Origin: an uncultured Saprospiraceae bacterium
GTDB lineage: Bacteria > Bacteroidota > Bacteroidia > Chitinophagales > Saprospiraceae
Assembly: GCA_937974575.1 (NCBI GenBank)
Contig: CALJVI010000272.1
Location: forward strand, 1-34,434
Direction: 5' to 3'
DNA: 34,434 bases
The position numbers and the translations under genes were made by a program. Of the stretch, positions 32,657 through 34,434 are shown in pieces. The notes below the pieces were generated by a model. That model saw nothing but the letters and a program-made list of their open reading frames with translations. It ran no database searches and was not told the origin of the DNA. How positions within the stretch are numbered: position 1 is the first letter of the stretch; each line of letters begins with the position of its first letter.

Positions 32657-32681
32657 AAAAGACCTTTTTGTCCTATATTTG
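32657..32681 (+). promoter_or_regulatory. promoter and candidate Rrf2 operator, site 1
   Basis: A -7 box TATATTTG (32674-32681) lies 18 bases before the Rrf2 gene's ATG; the -33 position has only CTG. Overlapping it is AAAAGA-CCTTTTTG-TCCTAT (32657-32676), a degenerate form of the AAAAGA-N8-TCTTTT site at 33141. Overlap with the -7 box would allow autorepression. Confidence 0.5.
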
Positions 32682-32699
32682 TAATGTAAATAATAAATC

Positions 32700-33125
32700 A
32701 TGTTTTCAAAGTCATGTGAATACGGGATACGAGCTTTGACCGTAATAGGAAAAGCTCAATCGGAGGGACGTAAAGTCGGGATCAAAGAGATTTGTGAAAC
32801 GGCCAAAACACCAGAGTCCTACACTGCCAAAATATTGCAGAATCTGGTAAAGAGAAATATACTTAGCTCTCAAAAAGGGCCAGCTGGAGGATTCTATTTC
32901 AATCGGAAGTTGGACGAGATACCCTTGATAGAAATCGTTACCGTGATCGATGGCGAAGGCATATTTAGTAAGTGCGGTCTAGGCATGGAGCATTGTGATG
33001 CAAAGCGCCCCTGCCCTCTTCATCATCAATATGAGATAGTCAGAAACGAACTCATAGAAATGTGTAAGTCTAATACTTTATTACATCTTACAGAGGACAT
33101 GAATGCAATGAGTTTTATCAGATAA
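32700..33125 (+). CDS. Rrf2-family transcription regulator with Fe-S-type cysteines
   Basis: A 141-residue winged-helix regulator. It begins MFSKSCEYGIRALTVIG, the usual Rrf2 opening, with the recognition region TPESYTAKILQNLVKRNIL (about 37-55) and the wing SQKGPAGGFYF. Cys92, Cys99 and Cys105 (KCGLGMEHCDAKRPCPLH) form a CX6CX5C pattern, close to the CX5CX5C of IscR and CX4CX5C of NsrR, so it probably carries a 2Fe-2S or 4Fe-4S cluster and responds to nitric oxide, iron or redox state. It leads an operon ending in a truncated hemoglobin, which favours NO sensing (inference). Two similar dyad sites flank it. Confidence 0.9.
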   Translation: MFSKSCEYGIRALTVIGKAQSEGRKVGIKEICETAKTPESYTAKILQNLVKRNILSSQKGPAGGFYFNRKLDEIPLIEIVTVIDGEGIFSKCGLGMEHCDAKRPCPLHHQYEIVRNELIEMCKSNTLLHLTEDMNAMSFIR

Positions 33126-33140
33126 AAAATTTAATTCAAT

Positions 33141-33160
33141 AAAAGATATAAAGGTCTTTT
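33141..33160. promoter_or_regulatory. candidate Rrf2 operator, site 2
   Basis: Inverted repeat AAAAGA-TATAAAGG-TCTTTT, 22 bases before the ATG at 33182. Its reverse complement agrees with site 1 (32657-32676) at 16 of 20 positions, including AAAAGACCTTT. No TAnnTTTG box follows, so it may regulate through a downstream or read-through transcript. Confidence 0.45.
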
Positions 33161-33181
33161 TAACTTATTAAACTAATAATT

Positions 33182-33550
33182 ATGAGTGCGATACAATTAG
33201 GAAAAAATTACACCGAGAAAAGAAACACTGACACGAGTAAAAGTACGCGAAAAGGATTGCTGAGTAGGTACATGGATTTTGCCATAGCTCAAGAAAAGGA
33301 AAAAATTTACTGGTACATGAAAGCCATCATTATCATACCATGTGTCATAATGGTGCCTACCATATTCTTGATGCGTGCAGCTACAGAAGACTATGTAACG
33401 TTTGTAGGACTGGCCATGGCGTTATTCTTCTTGAATGTGATGGTACATATCGCAGGTGCTAAGAGCAAGATATTTGTTCCAGTATATCACTTAAGTATTG
33501 CCCTGATGATTTTGATTCCTTCTATCTCATACCTGATAACTCAACTTTAA
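33182..33550 (+). CDS. three-helix membrane protein in the Rrf2 operon
   Basis: The 122-residue protein has a polar N-terminus of about 45 residues, then three transmembrane helices (about 47-65, 70-90 and 95-118), with MVHIAGA and HLSIA in helices 2 and 3. I do not recognise a family. The His residues in helices could bind metal or haem, but this is speculation. It is followed after 2 bases by the cupin-like gene, so it is firmly in the operon with the truncated hemoglobin; preceded by the second candidate Rrf2 site. Confidence 0.75.
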   Translation: MSAIQLGKNYTEKRNTDTSKSTRKGLLSRYMDFAIAQEKEKIYWYMKAIIIIPCVIMVPTIFLMRAATEDYVTFVGLAMALFFLNVMVHIAGAKSKIFVPVYHLSIALMILIPSISYLITQL

Positions 33551-33552
33551 AA

Positions 33553-33846
33553 ATGAAACCAGACATAAAAGTAAAAATAGAGAACGGATCTTTTAAAGTA
33601 TTGGAAATACATGGCAAGCCGGGAGATCTACTAGCAAAGCATAAGGTAAATAACGATGCCTTGCTGCAGGTGATCAGTGGTAAAGTTGTCTATAAGGAAG
33701 AGGATGTAAGTCTTGAGCTATCTAGCCATGACTTACACTCTATTCCTGCTCATCAAGTACATGAATTGGCTTTTGAAGAGATATCGCATTTACAATTAAT
33801 ACTTGCGGTAGATACGAAAATGAAATTTATGACCTCCAAGGAATGA
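33553..33846 (+). CDS. small cupin-like protein
   Basis: A 97-residue protein with beta-sandwich character: GDLLAKHKVNNDALLQVISG then KVVYKEEDVSLELSSHDLHS and IPAHQVHELAFEEISHLQLI. The spacing of the His residues (KHKV, HDLHSIPAHQVHE) resembles the metal-binding motif of cupins, so a small metal-containing cupin is likely, not proven. Its stop overlaps the next start (ATGA at 33843-33846), meaning translational coupling with the membrane protein that follows. Confidence 0.75.
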   Translation: MKPDIKVKIENGSFKVLEIHGKPGDLLAKHKVNNDALLQVISGKVVYKEEDVSLELSSHDLHSIPAHQVHELAFEEISHLQLILAVDTKMKFMTSKE

Positions 33847-34274
33847 AGACACATATATTACTTTTGTTAGGTATCTGGATCGGACTGGTCCTTGGACTAT
33901 CCTTTGTAGAAGCACCTCTCAAATTTCAGGCTCCTGGCATAACGACCAAACTGGGCTTGGGTATTGGCAGATTGGTATTCAGTACGTCCAATAAAATTCA
34001 ATTGGTATTCTTGGCAGTTCTATTATGTACTACTGGGCTGAATATTACTTCCTTTTCAAAATTTAGTATTGTACTGACTTGCTGCGCTACAATTATTTTG
34101 GGTTTTCAGACATTTTATCTTTTACCTGCACTGGATGAACGAGCATTACTCCTACTCCAAGATCAAGAAGTAGGTTCATCGCATCATCATTTAATCTTTG
34201 TGGGACTTGAGATTGCAAAACTTATTGTCTTGGTATTGCTCTATAAAAATTTATACAGTTCATGGGAGATATAG
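33843..34274 (+). CDS. four-helix membrane protein (DUF4149-like)
   Basis: A 143-residue protein with four predicted helices (about 5-22, 45-70, 72-93 and 115-135). The opening ILLLLGIWIGLVLGLSFVEAPLKFQAPG recalls DUF4149-like proteins, but in 20-residue steps only FVEAPLKFQAPG and GLGIGRLVF stand out. Its end overlaps the truncated-hemoglobin start by 13 bp. A respiratory or NO-related membrane role is suggested by the operon only. Confidence 0.75.
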   Translation: MKTHILLLLGIWIGLVLGLSFVEAPLKFQAPGITTKLGLGIGRLVFSTSNKIQLVFLAVLLCTTGLNITSFSKFSIVLTCCATIILGFQTFYLLPALDERALLLLQDQEVGSSHHHLIFVGLEIAKLIVLVLLYKNLYSSWEI

Positions 34275-34434
34275 CTCAAAAACAAGATGTTGTCCTTTTT
34301 GTGAATAGCTTTTATCAAAAAATAAGAGCGGATCATCTTATAGGGCCCATATTTAGCGGTAAGGTGGCTGACGATCAATGGCCACAACATCTAGCAAGGA
34401 TGGCAAGCTTCTGGAATACTGTTTTATTTGGAGT
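34262..34434 (+). CDS. group III-like truncated hemoglobin (3' end missing)
   Basis: The frame starting at ATG 34262 is open to the right window edge (57 codons). It reads MGDIAQKQDVVLFVNSFYQ, then KIRADHLIGPIFSGKV and WPQHLARMASFWNTVLFG, which matches group III truncated hemoglobins: Tyr in the B helix (NSFYQ) and His in WPQHL at the E7 region, followed by the FW pair. The proximal His lies beyond the edge. Family members bind O2 and NO; in some bacteria they protect against nitrosative stress. The start overlaps the preceding gene by 13 bp, so it is the last known gene of the Rrf2 operon. Confidence 0.85.
   Translation, partial: MGDIAQKQDVVLFVNSFYQKIRADHLIGPIFSGKVADDQWPQHLARMASFWNTVLFG

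Noticed and set aside
1-34434. tRNA or rRNA genes
   Set aside because: No TPsiC-type GGTTCGANNCC arm with matching cloverleaf, and no rRNA core sequence, was noticed on either strand by eye; a tRNAscan run would settle it.

Overview
The window looks like a chromosomal segment of a free-living or environmental Bacteroidota (Bacteroidetes) bacterium, possibly of the Saprospiria/Cytophagia type; I cannot fix the genus by eye. The evidence is a type IX secretion (T9SS) C-terminal sorting domain on a SprB-repeat adhesin, a PorV/PorQ-type barrel, Bacteroidota lipoproteins, several TAnnTTTG-type -7 promoter boxes, and coding DNA that is moderately AT-rich with weak Shine-Dalgarno signals. No rRNA, tRNA, CRISPR array or transposase gene was seen.

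Layout. 1-4.6 kb: the 3' part of a giant T9SS adhesin and a charge-segregated exported protein, each followed by a strong terminator. 4.7-9.2 kb: a small outer-membrane barrel, a DNA photolyase, a metzincin-type lipoprotein peptidase and a TPR lipoprotein. 9.5-12.75 kb: a four-gene minus-strand operon (membrane Fe-S oxidoreductase, CCG-domain Fe-S protein, a conserved unknown protein, a Spo0M-like protein), divergent from a PyrR-like phosphoribosyltransferase. 13.5-17.1 kb: a four-helix membrane protein, an exported lipoprotein, a cold-shock protein, a DUF4442 protein and a DUF389 membrane protein. 17.2-19.9 kb: moaE, a Gly/Ala-rich protein, then moaD, a DUF1330 protein and an Xre/RES toxin-antitoxin pair with a clear twin-palindrome operator-promoter. 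19.9-20.6 kb: a repeat-rich intergenic region. 20.6-26.1 kb: lepA, a YceI protein, a possible small RNA, a type II NADH dehydrogenase and an OmpA-family protein. 26.2-28.9 kb: a trehalase/MFS transporter operon. 29.2-32.3 kb: a LON-domain protein, a PorV-like protein and a conserved lipoprotein. 32.7 kb to the right edge: an Rrf2-led operon ending in a truncated hemoglobin cut by the window edge.

How genes work together. moaD and moaE encode the two subunits of molybdopterin synthase but are separated by an oppositely oriented gene. The trehalase and its MFS neighbour overlap and probably import and hydrolyse trehalose. The Rrf2 regulator has three cysteines spaced like Fe-S ligands, and the operon ends with a group III-like globin, which suggests a nitric-oxide or redox-stress response; two related AAAAGA-N8-TCTTTT-like sites precede the first two genes. 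The Xre/RES pair probably represses itself.

The most unusual non-coding signal is a set of GC-rich, hairpin-rich islets (around 9.3, 13.4, 20.1, 20.45, 29.1 and 32.4 kb) in otherwise AT-rich spacers. Three share the end motif CCCAAAT and two also share a TTTTGCG start, suggesting a dispersed structured repeat family.
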